Shown: positions 34,886 to 44,587 of the stretch, piece after piece
How positions within the stretch are numbered: the stretch's first letter is position 1
Layout: the number at the start of each line of letters is the position of its first letter
From: Marivivens sp. LCG002
GTDB taxonomy: Bacteria; Pseudomonadota; Alphaproteobacteria; Rhodobacterales; Rhodobacteraceae
NCBI RefSeq assembly: GCF_030264275.1
Contig: NZ_CP127165.1
Location: 248,001 to 312,000 of the forward strand
Direction of reading: 5' to 3'
DNA length: 64,000 nt
Notes under the pieces: model-generated
What the model was told of the DNA's origin: nothing
The model's database searches: none
Seen by the model: only the letters and a program-made list of their open reading frames with translations
Translations under genes and position numbers: made by a program

Positions 34886-36957
34886 CGGCGACCTTCCCTC
34901 AGCCACGCGCCGAGCAACATGCCTGCCGCCATGAGCAACAAGAGCCATGTGGGAACGAGTGACGCGATGGAAACCGTCGTGGCGCGATACGCCTCTCGCG
35001 GTGTAATGCCGATCCAGCCGCGCCCTGCCGCAGGACGATCGGATTGAACCGCTCGGACATCGGGGAGTGTGTCTTCGATGCGAAAGATACCGCCACGTTT
35101 GGCATCGACAATAGGTTCGAGCAAATCCCCTGTTGCAATGGTGTTTTCGAACTCTTTGGGGGCCGCAGGTCCGATAGCGATGACCGCCTCTTTGTCCCCC
35201 TGTTCAAACGTGTAAAGCCCCATCATTGGCGCCTCGAACCGCGCCTCGAACCGCCCTGGTGTCACCTGGTTCAGTTCGATTTCGGTCGCCGCCCCATCGG
35301 GGCCGGTGACGGTGACGCTGGGGACTTCGGTTCTGAGTGTTCTGCGGATCACGGTGATGGTCTCGCCGATGGCTTCAAGCCAGAGCGCTTCTTCCTCGAG
35401 TTCGGGCTCTTTCATCATCCAATGCGCAAGCCGACGAAGAAGCTCTTGTTGTGGGCCGCCACCCTCGAAACCGCGATCCCAAAGCCAAGCCTGATCGGAG
35501 GCAAGCAGAGCAACGCGGCCCTCGCCCACCCGATCAAGGAGCAGGAGCGGGCTTTGATCGACGCCCGACATGATGACCTCGGCGTCCTGTGCTGCAGCGA
35601 CCTCGATCTGGCGCAACCAGCGGCCCCAAGTGGGCATCCCGCCATCTTCGGTCGGTGCGAAATCCAGATCCGCCAAACCTTCGGTTACGGGGTGTTTGGC
35701 GCCCAGTTCAGTGATCTCGGGCACAAAGCCGCGTTCGAAGATACGAGCACTGGGTGCGCCGGGGAGAATGTCGCCGAGCGGCGAGCGGAAAATGCTTTCC
35801 GCACTTCCGAATTCGGGTCCTGCAGCCACAAGAACAGCACCCCCCTTGAGCACATAATCGGCGATATTGGCGATATAGCTCGTGGGAAGGATTCCGCGCC
35901 TGCGATAACGGTCAAAGACGATGAGGTCGAATTCGTCGATCTTTTCCATGAACAATTCACGTGTCGGAAAAGCAATAAGCGACATCTCGTTCACAGGCAC
36001 ACCGTCCTGTTTTTCAGGCGGCCGCAAAATGGTGAAATGGACAAGGTCGACACTCGAGTCCGACTTGAGAAGATTGCGCCATGTGCGCTCGCCTGCATAG
36101 GGTTCGCCCGAAACCAAAAGAACCCGCAGCCTGTCGCGCACGCCGTTGATCTGGACCACCGCAGAATTATTGCGATTCGTAAGCTCGCCTTGGGTCAAAG
36201 GCGTTTCGAACTGGAGCACATTGATTCCGCCATGAGGCAGCGACAGAGGAATCTCGATGTCTTGCGCGATGGGCACCTGGAAATCGAGCCGTTGCCCACC
36301 GTCGATCGTAATGGAAAGCGGGACGGTTGTTGACGCATCCGGCGCTTTGCCTTGGTCCTCGATCCGGAGTGTGAGCGATACCTGTTCGCCAAGGATCGCA
36401 AAGCTCGGCGCATTGCGGATGATCAGCCGACGGTCCCAGTCGGTTTCCTGTCCCGTCAGCAAAAGGTGCAAGGGCGCGGGCAATGGCGGCGCAACCCCGA
36501 GGTCATGGGCAATTCCGTCGGTGATCAGAACGACACCTGCAACGCGGCCACTCGGTTCTTGACCCAAGGCTTCGCTCAGAGCGGTCAAGAGAGCTGTGCC
36601 GCTGTCGTTCTCGCCGTCCTCAAGCCGAACGACCCGAAGCTCGGTGTTCGGGCGTTCTGCGATCTGCGACCGAATGTGGTCAAGCGCTACTTGGGTTTGG
36701 TCCGGCCTGTCAGAGAGGCTTTGGCTTGATGTGTCATCTACAACGGCGATGACGATATCGCTCAGGGGAACACGGTCTTCTGACTGGATCGAAATATTGG
36801 CGAGTGCAGCAACAAGCACCAAAGCCGCGAGCGCGCGCAGCCACCAACCGTTTAGGCGCTTGTAGGCTGCGAAGACCACAAAGACTGCCGCAACCGCAGC
36901 AAGGGTCCAGAGCAAAGGCCAGCTGATCAGCGGATCAAAGATTAGCGAGTTGCTCAT
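34882..36957 (-). CDS. Large membrane protein of the MoxR/Bat-type operon
   Basis: This 691-residue protein has two membrane helices at the N-terminus (about 14-31 and 38-55), a large extracytoplasmic part, and one helix at the C-terminus followed by R-E-G-R-R. The first domain resembles a von Willebrand A fold, with D-D-T-S-S near 74-78 in place of a MIDAS and V-V-L-I-T-D-G-I later. A middle region resembles a class-I glutamine-amidotransferase-like fold without visible catalytic residues. It is last of moxR-DUF58-DUF4159-this gene, overlapping its upstream neighbour by four bases. Function unknown; probably a membrane complex served by the MoxR ATPase. Confidence 0.75.
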   Translation of the reverse strand: MSNSLIFDPLISWPLLWTLAAVAAVFVVFAAYKRLNGWWLRALAALVLVAALANISIQSEDRVPLSDIVIAVVDDTSSQSLSDRPDQTQVALDHIRSQIAERPNTELRVVRLEDGENDSGTALLTALSEALGQEPSGRVAGVVLITDGIAHDLGVAPPLPAPLHLLLTGQETDWDRRLIIRNAPSFAILGEQVSLTLRIEDQGKAPDASTTVPLSITIDGGQRLDFQVPIAQDIEIPLSLPHGGINVLQFETPLTQGELTNRNNSAVVQINGVRDRLRVLLVSGEPYAGERTWRNLLKSDSSVDLVHFTILRPPEKQDGVPVNEMSLIAFPTRELFMEKIDEFDLIVFDRYRRRGILPTSYIANIADYVLKGGAVLVAAGPEFGSAESIFRSPLGDILPGAPSARIFERGFVPEITELGAKHPVTEGLADLDFAPTEDGGMPTWGRWLRQIEVAAAQDAEVIMSGVDQSPLLLLDRVGEGRVALLASDQAWLWDRGFEGGGPQQELLRRLAHWMMKEPELEEEALWLEAIGETITVIRRTLRTEVPSVTVTGPDGAATEIELNQVTPGRFEARFEAPMMGLYTFEQGDKEAVIAIGPAAPKEFENTIATGDLLEPIVDAKRGGIFRIEDTLPDVRAVQSDRPAAGRGWIGITPREAYRATTVSIASLVPTWLLLLMAAGMLLGAWLREGRR

Positions 36958-39704
36958 TGGCCCAACCTATCAAGAAGCGCGGGGACGTGCACCTGATCCG
37001 ACTTATAATTGCCCGTCAAAACATGCATGATAAGATTGATCCCGAAGCGATAGGCGTATTCACGCTGTTGTTCGCCCGCCATGCCGCGCCCGACGGGATA
37101 GAGCCTGTTCCCGATTTCATCGACCGCCCAAGCCGAAGCCCAATCATTGCCGCCGATCACCACAGGCGTCACACCGTCGTTGAGAATGCGGAACGGCAGA
37201 CCTTCGATTTGCTCGGCATTCGCCTGCGCGGCCTCGACCCAGATATCCAGACTGTCGAAGCGTCCGGGATAGGCTTGGAGAAGGTAAAAGGTGCGCGATA
37301 GCACATGGTCCTGCGGTATCGGTTCGAGCGGAGGAATATCCAAACCGATCGCAATGCGGCGGAGCTTTTGTCCTTCGGGCGTGCCGCCTCCAAAACCCGC
37401 ACGATCTGCATCGCGGGTGTCGAAGAGGATCAGCCCGCCACGTTGTAGATAGAGATTGAGCTTGGCATAGGCCTCTTGCGAGGGAATGGGCTGATCCGGA
37501 CTGATCGGCCAATAGAGAAAAGGAAAGAGCGCTATTTCGTCGGTTTCAAGGTTCACACCCATCGGCGCGGCAGGCTCGACCGATGTGCGGCGGAACAGCG
37601 CTTGAGAAAGCCCGAGTAGACCCGCTTCGGCGCGCGCGTCGAGATCGTCATCGCCCGTGAGCACATGGGCGAGCACAACGTTCTCGGTCGCTTCAAGCGC
37701 AAAGCTGTCGTCCTGAGCCTGAGCGCCATGCGAGAGCACTCCAATTGCGATGGAGAAGACGAGAATTTGCGCAACGCGCAATCGCCCCGTCAGCCCAAGC
37801 GCGGCAATGATGTCGATCAGAGCAAGCACCAGAGCACCAGTCAACAGTGCGCCTTTAAGGTCTTTGGTCTCGGTCGCCTCCTGCCCGATCCTGACCACAT
37901 CCGAGGGCCATGTCGCGGCTGCGAGAATGCGATCTTCGGCCACGGCGTTCAGCGCGATTGTTTGCTCGTTCGCCTGATAAATCCCCGGGGCGAGATCTGC
38001 ACCGATCCGGCCGCTGGCGATCGTTGAACCTTCGACGCTTGCAAGCGTGTCGACCGAGGTCAATGCGCCGAAGCCATCCATGATTTGTGTCGGAGACCAT
38101 GTCGAAGCTTCGAGATCTTGGATAAGCTGTGCACGGTTGCCCGAAGCAAGAGCGAGACGTTCCAGCATCTGGACGAAAAGTCCCGATAGCGGAAGGCTGG
38201 ACCATTCTGCATTGGCGGTCACGTGAAATAGAACCACTTGTCCAAGCCCCAACGTCTTGCGCGTCACAAGAGGGGTGCCGTCCGACAACTCCGCAATCAC
38301 ACGGCCAGCGAGTTCGGGGCTTGGCTGTGCAAGGACCTGTGTGCTGACGCTCACGTCTTCAGGAATGGTCAAACCAAAGAACGGGCTGTCTTCTTTGAAA
38401 GGCGCAAGCGCCTTTGGCTCGCCCCAACTCATTGCCCCGCCGAGCGTTCGACCGCCCGTGCGAAGCTGCACTGGCAAAAGCGCGTTTGCTTCGTCACGCA
38501 GGCGATCCGCGATCGCAAGGTTCGGCCCTGCAAAGCGCAAGAGCAGACCACCGTTCTCTACCCAAGTCGTAAGTTCTGCGTTCTGGATAGGGGGAAGGGC
38601 TGCCACATCAGCAAGGGCAATCACATCGGGATTGGCAAGAAGGAGCTGTTCCAGCGGACCACTCAGAATATCGGCAGAAGGCGCGAGAGCTTCGCGGAGG
38701 TAATGGAAAGGAGACAGAAGCTCGAGACCCTCTTGACTTGCGCCCGTGTCGACAAGAGCTACCTCTCTGCGGCGCAACGCGTCCCCTGTTAATGAAACGG
38801 CGCCCGCCGAGGCGACATCGGCGATATCAAAACGGGTCAGTCTGTTTCGAAGCTCTGGGGGTAGATCGAATGCGGCAGTCGCCATCAAGGCGCCCGCTTC
38901 AAAGGAGAGGGGCTGTTCTTGCAACACACGTTCGATGCCTGCAGGATCGAGGCCCAGTGCGCGGATGCGGGCCTCTGGGGTCACATTCGCCGAACGCAAA
39001 GCCGTAACTGAAATGGTGCCGTCGCGCAGTTCGGCAGGCCTGAGCGCCAAAATCGGCGAAGCGGGTGTCGCAACACTGACCCGACCCTTTGAGCGCAATG
39101 CGTCGAGCAACGCTTCGCGACCAGAGCGCTCCAGTCCGTCCGAGAGCCAAATCGTGTCAAACGACTCCTGTGGGAGGGATTCCGCCAGCGCGAGATAGTC
39201 GTCTTCATGCGGTTCCCAAGCTTGGGGGGCAATGCTGTCGAGTAGAGCGGAATTGATCTGCGGCGAGACAAAAGTCGGTTCTGACGAAGCTTTGGTGAGC
39301 GAAACGAGCGCGGTCAAAGCCTCATCGCGCGCAGCTTGCTCTAAAATCGCCTCGGCCATGGCTTTGGCATTGTCCCAGTCCTGCGCAGCGCCCCAGCTTG
39401 CGTCCATCACGATCAACAGCCGTTCCGAGGTCGAAACACTTTGGTCTCGCGGATTGAGAATGGGCCCCGCAAATCCGATGATGACCGCAGCGACCGCCAA
39501 GAGTCTCAGAAGCAAAAGCCACCATGGCGTGGTGTCGGTCTGGCTTTCTTTGTCCTTGAGCCCGAGCAGAAGAACAATCCCGGGGAACTTGCGTCGGATC
39601 GGTGCGGGCGGCACGGCTCGGAGCAGGTAAACGATAACCGGCAAAAGCGCGAGCGCCCAAAGCAAAAGCGGCGAGGTGAAGCCAATCGGACCGAGAGACC
39701 ACAT
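36954..39704 (-). CDS. BatA-like N-terminal / DUF4159 C-terminal membrane protein
   Basis: This 916-residue protein begins with a BatA (aerotolerance regulator) N-terminal module: two helices separated by P-P-A-P-I-R-R-K-F-P, then a von Willebrand A-like region (I-V-M-D-A-S-W near 104-110 where D-x-S-x-S is expected). A third and fourth helix lie near 655-680. The last 200 residues are DUF4159, starting near the E-T-D-E-I-A-L-F-P-F-L-Y-W-P segment. It overlaps the DUF58 gene by one base and the next gene by four, so all four are one operon. Role unknown; in related bacteria such operons serve envelope functions. Confidence 0.82.
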   Translation of the reverse strand: MWSLGPIGFTSPLLLWALALLPVIVYLLRAVPPAPIRRKFPGIVLLLGLKDKESQTDTTPWWLLLLRLLAVAAVIIGFAGPILNPRDQSVSTSERLLIVMDASWGAAQDWDNAKAMAEAILEQAARDEALTALVSLTKASSEPTFVSPQINSALLDSIAPQAWEPHEDDYLALAESLPQESFDTIWLSDGLERSGREALLDALRSKGRVSVATPASPILALRPAELRDGTISVTALRSANVTPEARIRALGLDPAGIERVLQEQPLSFEAGALMATAAFDLPPELRNRLTRFDIADVASAGAVSLTGDALRRREVALVDTGASQEGLELLSPFHYLREALAPSADILSGPLEQLLLANPDVIALADVAALPPIQNAELTTWVENGGLLLRFAGPNLAIADRLRDEANALLPVQLRTGGRTLGGAMSWGEPKALAPFKEDSPFFGLTIPEDVSVSTQVLAQPSPELAGRVIAELSDGTPLVTRKTLGLGQVVLFHVTANAEWSSLPLSGLFVQMLERLALASGNRAQLIQDLEASTWSPTQIMDGFGALTSVDTLASVEGSTIASGRIGADLAPGIYQANEQTIALNAVAEDRILAAATWPSDVVRIGQEATETKDLKGALLTGALVLALIDIIAALGLTGRLRVAQILVFSIAIGVLSHGAQAQDDSFALEATENVVLAHVLTGDDDLDARAEAGLLGLSQALFRRTSVEPAAPMGVNLETDEIALFPFLYWPISPDQPIPSQEAYAKLNLYLQRGGLILFDTRDADRAGFGGGTPEGQKLRRIAIGLDIPPLEPIPQDHVLSRTFYLLQAYPGRFDSLDIWVEAAQANAEQIEGLPFRILNDGVTPVVIGGNDWASAWAVDEIGNRLYPVGRGMAGEQQREYAYRFGINLIMHVLTGNYKSDQVHVPALLDRLGQ

Positions 39705-40564
39705 CAGCGCTGTCTCTCCAACGCGGCATAAACGGACAAGAGCGCTTGGGTCGAGCTTTGATCCGTATGGTGGACTTGATAGTGCCAGCCCGAGCGCTGG
39801 GCCAACTTTTGGAGCCTGTCTTTCCGCTCGGCCAAACGTTCGAGATAGGCGGGACGAAGGTCTTTGGCGCGCAGCGTTTCGAATTCGAGACGCTTGTCAA
39901 CGCTTTCGAAAATCGTCCTGCCGCCAAACGGAAATGTCTCTTCTGCAGGGTCGAGAACCTGAAGCAAAAGTCCGGTCACTCCAAGGCTTGCAGCCTTGGT
40001 CAGGGCCGTTTCCACAGCCTCGAGGTCCGAGAGAAAATCACTGATGAAAATCGCTCGGGCGTGCGGCGCGAAATGCTCTGTGCGGAGCGCGCTGTCGGCC
40101 AGCGTTTCTGAAAGTGCGCTCGTCAAACGGAGGATCTGCTCGCTCCCTCGCTTTGCCGGAATGTGGGGCGCAACAAGGCCGACACGCTCGCCCGCGCGAA
40201 GCATCAGGATCGCGCTTGCAAGGCCGATCAAACGGGCGCGCTGTAATTTAGTCTCGAGTTGCGTGCCGCTCGCAAAGTCAAGCGACGCGCTTTGATCCAC
40301 CCAGAGAGAAACGGTCTGTGCGATCTGCCATTCCTTATCTTGGACGAACGACGCATCCGAGCGGGCAGACCGACGCCAATCTATGTGACGTGCATCGTCT
40401 TGTGCCGTCGCGGGGCGATACTGCCAGAAGTTCTCGCCCATTCCTGCACGTCGGCGACCATGCTCGCCCATGATCACACTCGAGGCGAGTGTCTCGGCCC
40501 TGACCAAGAGCGGCGGAAATCTGGCTGCGACCTCTTCCGCCCGAGTGCGAAGCGGGAGTGTCAC
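39704..40564 (-). CDS. DUF58 domain protein
   Basis: This 286-residue DUF58 protein is the standard partner of MoxR ATPases. The diagnostic segment G-E-N-F-W-Q-Y-R-P-A-T-A-Q-D-D-A-R-H-I-D-W-R follows G-R-R-R-A-G-M near residue 38-44. The rest has a von Willebrand A-like fold with S-L-W-V-D-Q-S-A-S as the altered MIDAS. It starts with GTG at 40564, overlapping the moxR stop (GTGA); the longer open frame upstream lies inside moxR and is not real. DUF58-MoxR pairs are thought to remodel or load metal or cofactor into membrane-associated complexes, by inference from MoxR studies. Confidence 0.88.
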   Translation of the reverse strand: MTLPLRTRAEEVAARFPPLLVRAETLASSVIMGEHGRRRAGMGENFWQYRPATAQDDARHIDWRRSARSDASFVQDKEWQIAQTVSLWVDQSASLDFASGTQLETKLQRARLIGLASAILMLRAGERVGLVAPHIPAKRGSEQILRLTSALSETLADSALRTEHFAPHARAIFISDFLSDLEAVETALTKAASLGVTGLLLQVLDPAEETFPFGGRTIFESVDKRLEFETLRAKDLRPAYLERLAERKDRLQKLAQRSGWHYQVHHTDQSSTQALLSVYAALERQR

Positions 40565-41565
40565 GCGGCGGCCTCGACCTTGGTGATCTGGGTTGCAACG
40601 TCGTCGATGATGCGGCCAAGATCCGCGCCGCGCGCACGCGCCGCAAAGCCAAGCGCCATCCGGTGACTGAGCACCGGCTTTGCTAAACGGCGCACGTCCT
40701 CGACAGAAGGTGCAAGACGTCCATCGAGAAGTGCCTGAGCGCGAGACGCCAGCATCAAAGCCTGAGACGCCCTCGGGCCGGGACCCCAACTGATGTTGTC
40801 GCGGATGAGAGCGGGAGCATCGTCATCGGGGCGACACGCACGGACCAGATCGAGAATGCATTCTACCACGCCCTCTCCAACGGGCATACGGCGCAGGAGC
40901 GTTTGGGCCTTGATCAGATCGCCCGCCGAAAAGATCGGGCTGACCTCGTGGTCGTCGGTTCCAGTGGTCGCTAGTAGGATTTGCTTTTCAACCTCGCGCG
41001 TCGGGTAGGGCACGTCGATTTGGAGGAGAAAGCGGTCAAGCTGCGCTTCTGGGAGCGGATATGTGCCTTCCTGTTCAAGCGGGTTCTGCGTTGCAAGGAC
41101 ATGAAACGGGGTGCCGAGCTTGCGGTGTTGCCCCGCAATCGTCACTTCGTGTTCCTGCATCGCTTGGAGCAGGGCGGATTGCGTCCGCGGGCTTGCACGG
41201 TTGATTTCGTCGGCCATCAAGAGCTGACAGAAAATCGGACCTTCGATAAAGCGAAACGCGCGTCTGCCGTCGGCAGCGGTCTCAAGCACCTCGGAGCCCA
41301 GAATATCCGCAGGCATGAGGTCGGGGGTAAATTGAATTCGGTTGCCATCGAGTCCCATGACCGTGGACAGCGCCTCGACAAGGCGTGTCTTGCCCAAACC
41401 CGGCAAACCGACCAAGAGCGCGTGACCTCCCGAGACAAGCGCCATCAGCGTCAACTCGACGACCCGCTCTTGCCCGATAAAGCGCTTGGCAATGCTGTCG
41501 CGCGCCGCACCAAGCTTGTCGCCGAAAGTTTCGATCTCTGCGACCAAGTCTGCGGGTGCTGCCAT
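40561..41565 (-). CDS. MoxR-family AAA+ ATPase
   Basis: This 334-residue AAA+ chaperone-like ATPase has Walker A G-L-P-G-L-G-K-T at 53-60, Walker B as L-M-A-D-E-I-N-R-A, and sensor 1 as L-A-T-Q-N-P. The E-G-T-Y-P-L-P-E-A-Q-L-D-R-F segment is the MoxR hallmark. It heads a four-gene operon. The start at 41565 follows GGGAG; seven extra residues would need a start without a binding site. It probably remodels the DUF58/vWA proteins encoded behind it. Confidence 0.92.
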   Translation of the reverse strand: MAAPADLVAEIETFGDKLGAARDSIAKRFIGQERVVELTLMALVSGGHALLVGLPGLGKTRLVEALSTVMGLDGNRIQFTPDLMPADILGSEVLETAADGRRAFRFIEGPIFCQLLMADEINRASPRTQSALLQAMQEHEVTIAGQHRKLGTPFHVLATQNPLEQEGTYPLPEAQLDRFLLQIDVPYPTREVEKQILLATTGTDDHEVSPIFSAGDLIKAQTLLRRMPVGEGVVECILDLVRACRPDDDAPALIRDNISWGPGPRASQALMLASRAQALLDGRLAPSVEDVRRLAKPVLSHRMALGFAARARGADLGRIIDDVATQITKVEAAA

Positions 41566-41634
41566 GACATTTCTCCCTCGAAGCACTATCTACTTAGAAC
41601 AACAGATATAGCGGACGAACCCAATGGGGAAATC

Positions 41635-42198
41635 ATGGACACACAAAAGATTGTGACGCCATCGGCGGAAAGTCTGGTCTCGGCGGCGCAAGCTGCCTCA
41701 AAAAAGGGTCTGCCCCCTGTCGAAAAGTGGAATCCGCCGTTCTGTGGGGACATCGACATGGAGATCAAGCGCGATGGAACTTGGTTCTATCTCGGCACGC
41801 CGATTGGGCGTCCTGCGATGGTCAAACTGTTTTCGACGATCATTCGAAAGGACGGTGAGGACTATTTTCTTGTCACGCCTGTTGAAAAAGTCGGTATCCG
41901 CGTAGAGGACGCGCCATTCGTTGCGGTTGACTTCAATCCTGTCGAAGACGGATTGGAATTTGTGACGAATGTCGACGACAAAGTCGTGGCAGGACCCGAC
42001 CATCCGATCCGCGTGAACCGTGATCCCGAAACGGGCGAGCCGTCGCCCTATATCCTCGTGCGGCGCAATCTCGAGGCGTTGATCGATCGCAAGTCGTTCT
42101 ATCGGCTGGTCGATGTCGGCGAGATCAAAGGAGAGATGTTCGGCGTGACGTCGGGCGGGATGTTCCATCCCCTGATTCCCGCAGCCGAGCTGGAATAA
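41635..42198 (+). CDS. DUF1285 family protein
   Basis: This 187-residue DUF1285 protein is known from structural work on homologues as a soluble two-domain fold, with no assigned activity. Recognisable landmarks are P-P-V-E-K-W-N-P-P-F-C-G-D-I-D-M, I-K-R-D-G-T-W-F-Y-L-G-T-P-I-G-R and V-T-P-V-E-K-V-G-I-R-V-E-D-A-P. ATG 41635 follows GGGGAAA. It is divergent from moxR with a 69-base gap, so control regions are shared. Function unknown. Confidence 0.87.
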   Translation: MDTQKIVTPSAESLVSAAQAASKKGLPPVEKWNPPFCGDIDMEIKRDGTWFYLGTPIGRPAMVKLFSTIIRKDGEDYFLVTPVEKVGIRVEDAPFVAVDFNPVEDGLEFVTNVDDKVVAGPDHPIRVNRDPETGEPSPYILVRRNLEALIDRKSFYRLVDVGEIKGEMFGVTSGGMFHPLIPAAELE

Positions 42199-42262
42199 GT
42201 CCTCTCGGCTCGAAAGAAGGTCGATGGCGCGGATTGCACTTGGTGAACCCGCGCCCTGATGA

Positions 42263-43741
42263 TCAAACTTGGGTGCAGATGTATTTCATCTCGAGGTAAT
42301 CCTCGATCCCGTGGCGGCTTCCTTCGCGGCCAAGGCCGGATTGTTTGACCCCGCCAAAGGGCGCGACTTCGGTCGAAATGATGCCCGTGTTGACACCCAC
42401 CATCCCGTATTCAAGTGCTTCCTGAACCTTGATCACACGGCTCATGTCTTTGGCAAAGAAGTAAGATGCAAGACCAAAGATCGTGTCATTGGCCATCTCG
42501 ATCACGTCATCCACTGTCTCGAACTTGAAGAGTGGTGCAAAGGGACCAAAGGTTTCTTCCTTGGCGACCTTCATGTCTTGGGTGGCGTCGCAGACAATCG
42601 TCGGGAGGAAGAATTGCGAGCCTTCGTTCGACATCGCGCCCCCGGTGAGGACCTTGCCGCCCTTGGCCACAGCATCCGCAAGATGGTCTTGGACCTTGGC
42701 GATGGCCGAAGGCTCGATCAAAGGACCAAGATCGGTGCCTGCTTCAAGCCCGTCACCCACCTTGAGAGCCTCGACCGCGATCTTCAGCTTGGCCGAAAAA
42801 GCGTCATAAACACCTGCTTGCACGTAGATACGGTTGGCACAGACGCAGGTTTGCCCGTTGTTGCGGAATTTGCAGGCAATGGCACCTTGGACCGCTGCAT
42901 CGAGGTCGGCGTCGTCGAACACAATAAAGGGTGCGTTACCGCCCAGTTCCATCGAACATTTCATCACCTGATCGGCGGCTTGGCGCAAAAGGATACGGCC
43001 CACTTCGGTCGACCCTGTAAAGGTGAGTTTGCGCACCTTGTGGTTCTCGCAGAATTCTTTGCCCACGCCCGAGGCATCCGAGGAGGTCACGACGGAAAAT
43101 ACGCCTTTGGGCACGCCTGCCTGCTCGGCAAGCTTTGCCATCGCCAGAGCCGAGAGCGGCGTTTGAGAGGCGGGTCGGATCACAAAAGAGCAACCCGCCG
43201 CGAGAGCAGGGGCGACTTTGCGGGCGATCATCGCATTGGGGAAATTCCACGGTGTGATACCGGCGGCAACCCCGATGGGCTGTTTGATGACGGTAATACG
43301 CTTGTCGGGCATATGACCGGGGATGGTTTCGCCGTAAACGCGCTTGGCCTCTTCGCCGAACCACTCGACATAGCTCGCGCCATAGGCGATCTCGCCACGA
43401 CTTTCGGCAAGAGGCTTACCCTGCTCGGCAGTCATGATGATGGCAAGATCTTCCTGATTTTCGATCATAAGATCATACCATTTACGCAAGACCGCGGCGC
43501 GTTGCTTGCCGGTGCGGGCGGCCCATTCCTTCTGGGCGCTGTGGGCAACATCAATCGTTTTGGCCACTTCTTCGCGGCTGAGATCCGCCACATTCGCAAT
43601 GACGTCACCGCGTGCGGGGTTGGTCACTTCGAACGTTTTCCCCGATGCCGAGCTGACCCATTCGCCGCCCGCGAAAGCGAATTCGGTCAACAGGTCAGGG
43701 TTCTTGAGAAGAGATTTGAGATTGGTGCTTTTGCTGGACAT
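42263..43741 (-). CDS. gabD: NAD(P)-dependent succinate-semialdehyde dehydrogenase
   Basis: This 492-residue aldehyde dehydrogenase matches the GabD group that converts succinate semialdehyde to succinate in GABA breakdown. The general-base Glu lies in C-S-M-E-L-G-G-N-A-P and the catalytic Cys in F-R-N-N-G-Q-T-C-V-C-A-N-R. The two-Cys pattern C-x-C is typical for GabD. The start at 43741 has a strong GGAGG. No GABA aminotransferase is adjacent; it is a single gene. A plausible promoter lies 27-54 bases upstream. Other semialdehydes are possible substrates. Confidence 0.9.
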   Translation of the reverse strand: MSSKSTNLKSLLKNPDLLTEFAFAGGEWVSSASGKTFEVTNPARGDVIANVADLSREEVAKTIDVAHSAQKEWAARTGKQRAAVLRKWYDLMIENQEDLAIIMTAEQGKPLAESRGEIAYGASYVEWFGEEAKRVYGETIPGHMPDKRITVIKQPIGVAAGITPWNFPNAMIARKVAPALAAGCSFVIRPASQTPLSALAMAKLAEQAGVPKGVFSVVTSSDASGVGKEFCENHKVRKLTFTGSTEVGRILLRQAADQVMKCSMELGGNAPFIVFDDADLDAAVQGAIACKFRNNGQTCVCANRIYVQAGVYDAFSAKLKIAVEALKVGDGLEAGTDLGPLIEPSAIAKVQDHLADAVAKGGKVLTGGAMSNEGSQFFLPTIVCDATQDMKVAKEETFGPFAPLFKFETVDDVIEMANDTIFGLASYFFAKDMSRVIKVQEALEYGMVGVNTGIISTEVAPFGGVKQSGLGREGSRHGIEDYLEMKYICTQV

Positions 43742-43767
43742 GGTATCCTCCGCCAAATTTGATCATA

Positions 43768-43795
43768 TAGATACACGGCACCGACCCTAGGTCTA
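43768..43795 (-). promoter_or_regulatory. Possible housekeeping promoter of gabD
   Basis: On the minus strand TAGACC (43795-43790), a 16-base spacer and TATCTA (43773-43768) resemble -35 and -10 boxes. They sit 27-54 bases before the gabD start. The match is moderate, and the spacer is one base short of optimal. Confidence 0.35.
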
Positions 43796-43813
43796 GTCTG
43801 AATGGAAAGAATG

Positions 43814-44587
43814 ATGGAACTCGACGACGCATTTGCCAACGCAGCCTATATTCCGGGCGGCGTTGATTACCCCGAAAGATGGCTTGCCGAAGCTTTGGCA
43901 TTTCGGAGCACCCATCCCGCCGCGCTTGACGTGCCCTACGCCGAGAGCGAGCGTTGCGCGTTTGATTTGTTCCAACCTGCTGGAGCACCCAAGGGTGTCG
44001 TCATCTTCGTCCACGGCGGATATTGGCTTCGTTTTGATCGCAAATACTGGTCGCATTTTGCCAACGGAGCGCTTGAACACGGATGGGCGGTTGCGATGCC
44101 CTCCTATGATCTTTGCCCGAAGGTGCGGATCAGCGAAATCGTGGCACAGGTCAAAGCCGCAATTGGCGTGATTGCGGATCAGGTCTCCGGTCCGATCCGG
44201 CTTGTCGGGCATTCAGCCGGTGGGCAACTTGTGGCACGGATGATCGCTTCGGATATCGACGAACCTTGGGTCTCTCGGATTGCCAAAGTTATGCCGATCT
44301 CGCCCGTTGCGGACCTTGCCCCCTTGATGCGCACGTCGATGAATGCGGATTTGCGGATTGATGCGGAGGAAGCGGCGGCGCAAAGCCCGATCAATCTTGG
44401 CAAGCATGACGTGCCCGTCACGGTCTGGGTCGGCGCAGACGAACGGCCCGTTTTCGTCGAGCAGGCGACGCGGCTCGCAACCGAATGGAATGCCGCTCTT
44501 GTGGTCGAGCAGGGGCGGCATCATTTCGATGTGATCGACGGGCTTGCCGATCCCCAAAGCGCACTGATGCGGGCTCTGCTCGACTAG
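43814..44587 (+). CDS. Alpha/beta hydrolase, kynurenine-formamidase-like
   Basis: This protein of about 257 residues has the oxyanion-hole motif F-V-H-G-G-Y-W and nucleophile elbow G-H-S-A-G-G, the pattern of arylformamidase-like esterases. The C-terminal H-H-F-D-V supplies the catalytic His. Homologues often begin near M-x-x-D-D-A-x-A-N-A-A, so ATG 43814 is preferred; ATGs at 43802 and 43811 are in frame. Tryptophan-pathway genes are not nearby, so the substrate is open. It converges on the next gene with a four-base overlap. Confidence 0.78.
   Translation: MELDDAFANAAYIPGGVDYPERWLAEALAFRSTHPAALDVPYAESERCAFDLFQPAGAPKGVVIFVHGGYWLRFDRKYWSHFANGALEHGWAVAMPSYDLCPKVRISEIVAQVKAAIGVIADQVSGPIRLVGHSAGGQLVARMIASDIDEPWVSRIAKVMPISPVADLAPLMRTSMNADLRIDAEEAAAQSPINLGKHDVPVTVWVGADERPVFVEQATRLATEWNAALVVEQGRHHFDVIDGLADPQSALMRALLD

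Noticed and set aside
42226-42255. GC-rich hairpin between DUF1285 and gabD as a terminator
   Set aside because: The seven-pair stem (GGCGCGG/CCGCGCC) has a 16-base loop and no T-run on either side, so the support is too weak.
42269-43762. A 497-codon open frame on the plus strand opposite gabD
   Set aside because: It mirrors gabD almost exactly in extent, has no recognisable motif, and gabD has all its catalytic residues on the other strand.
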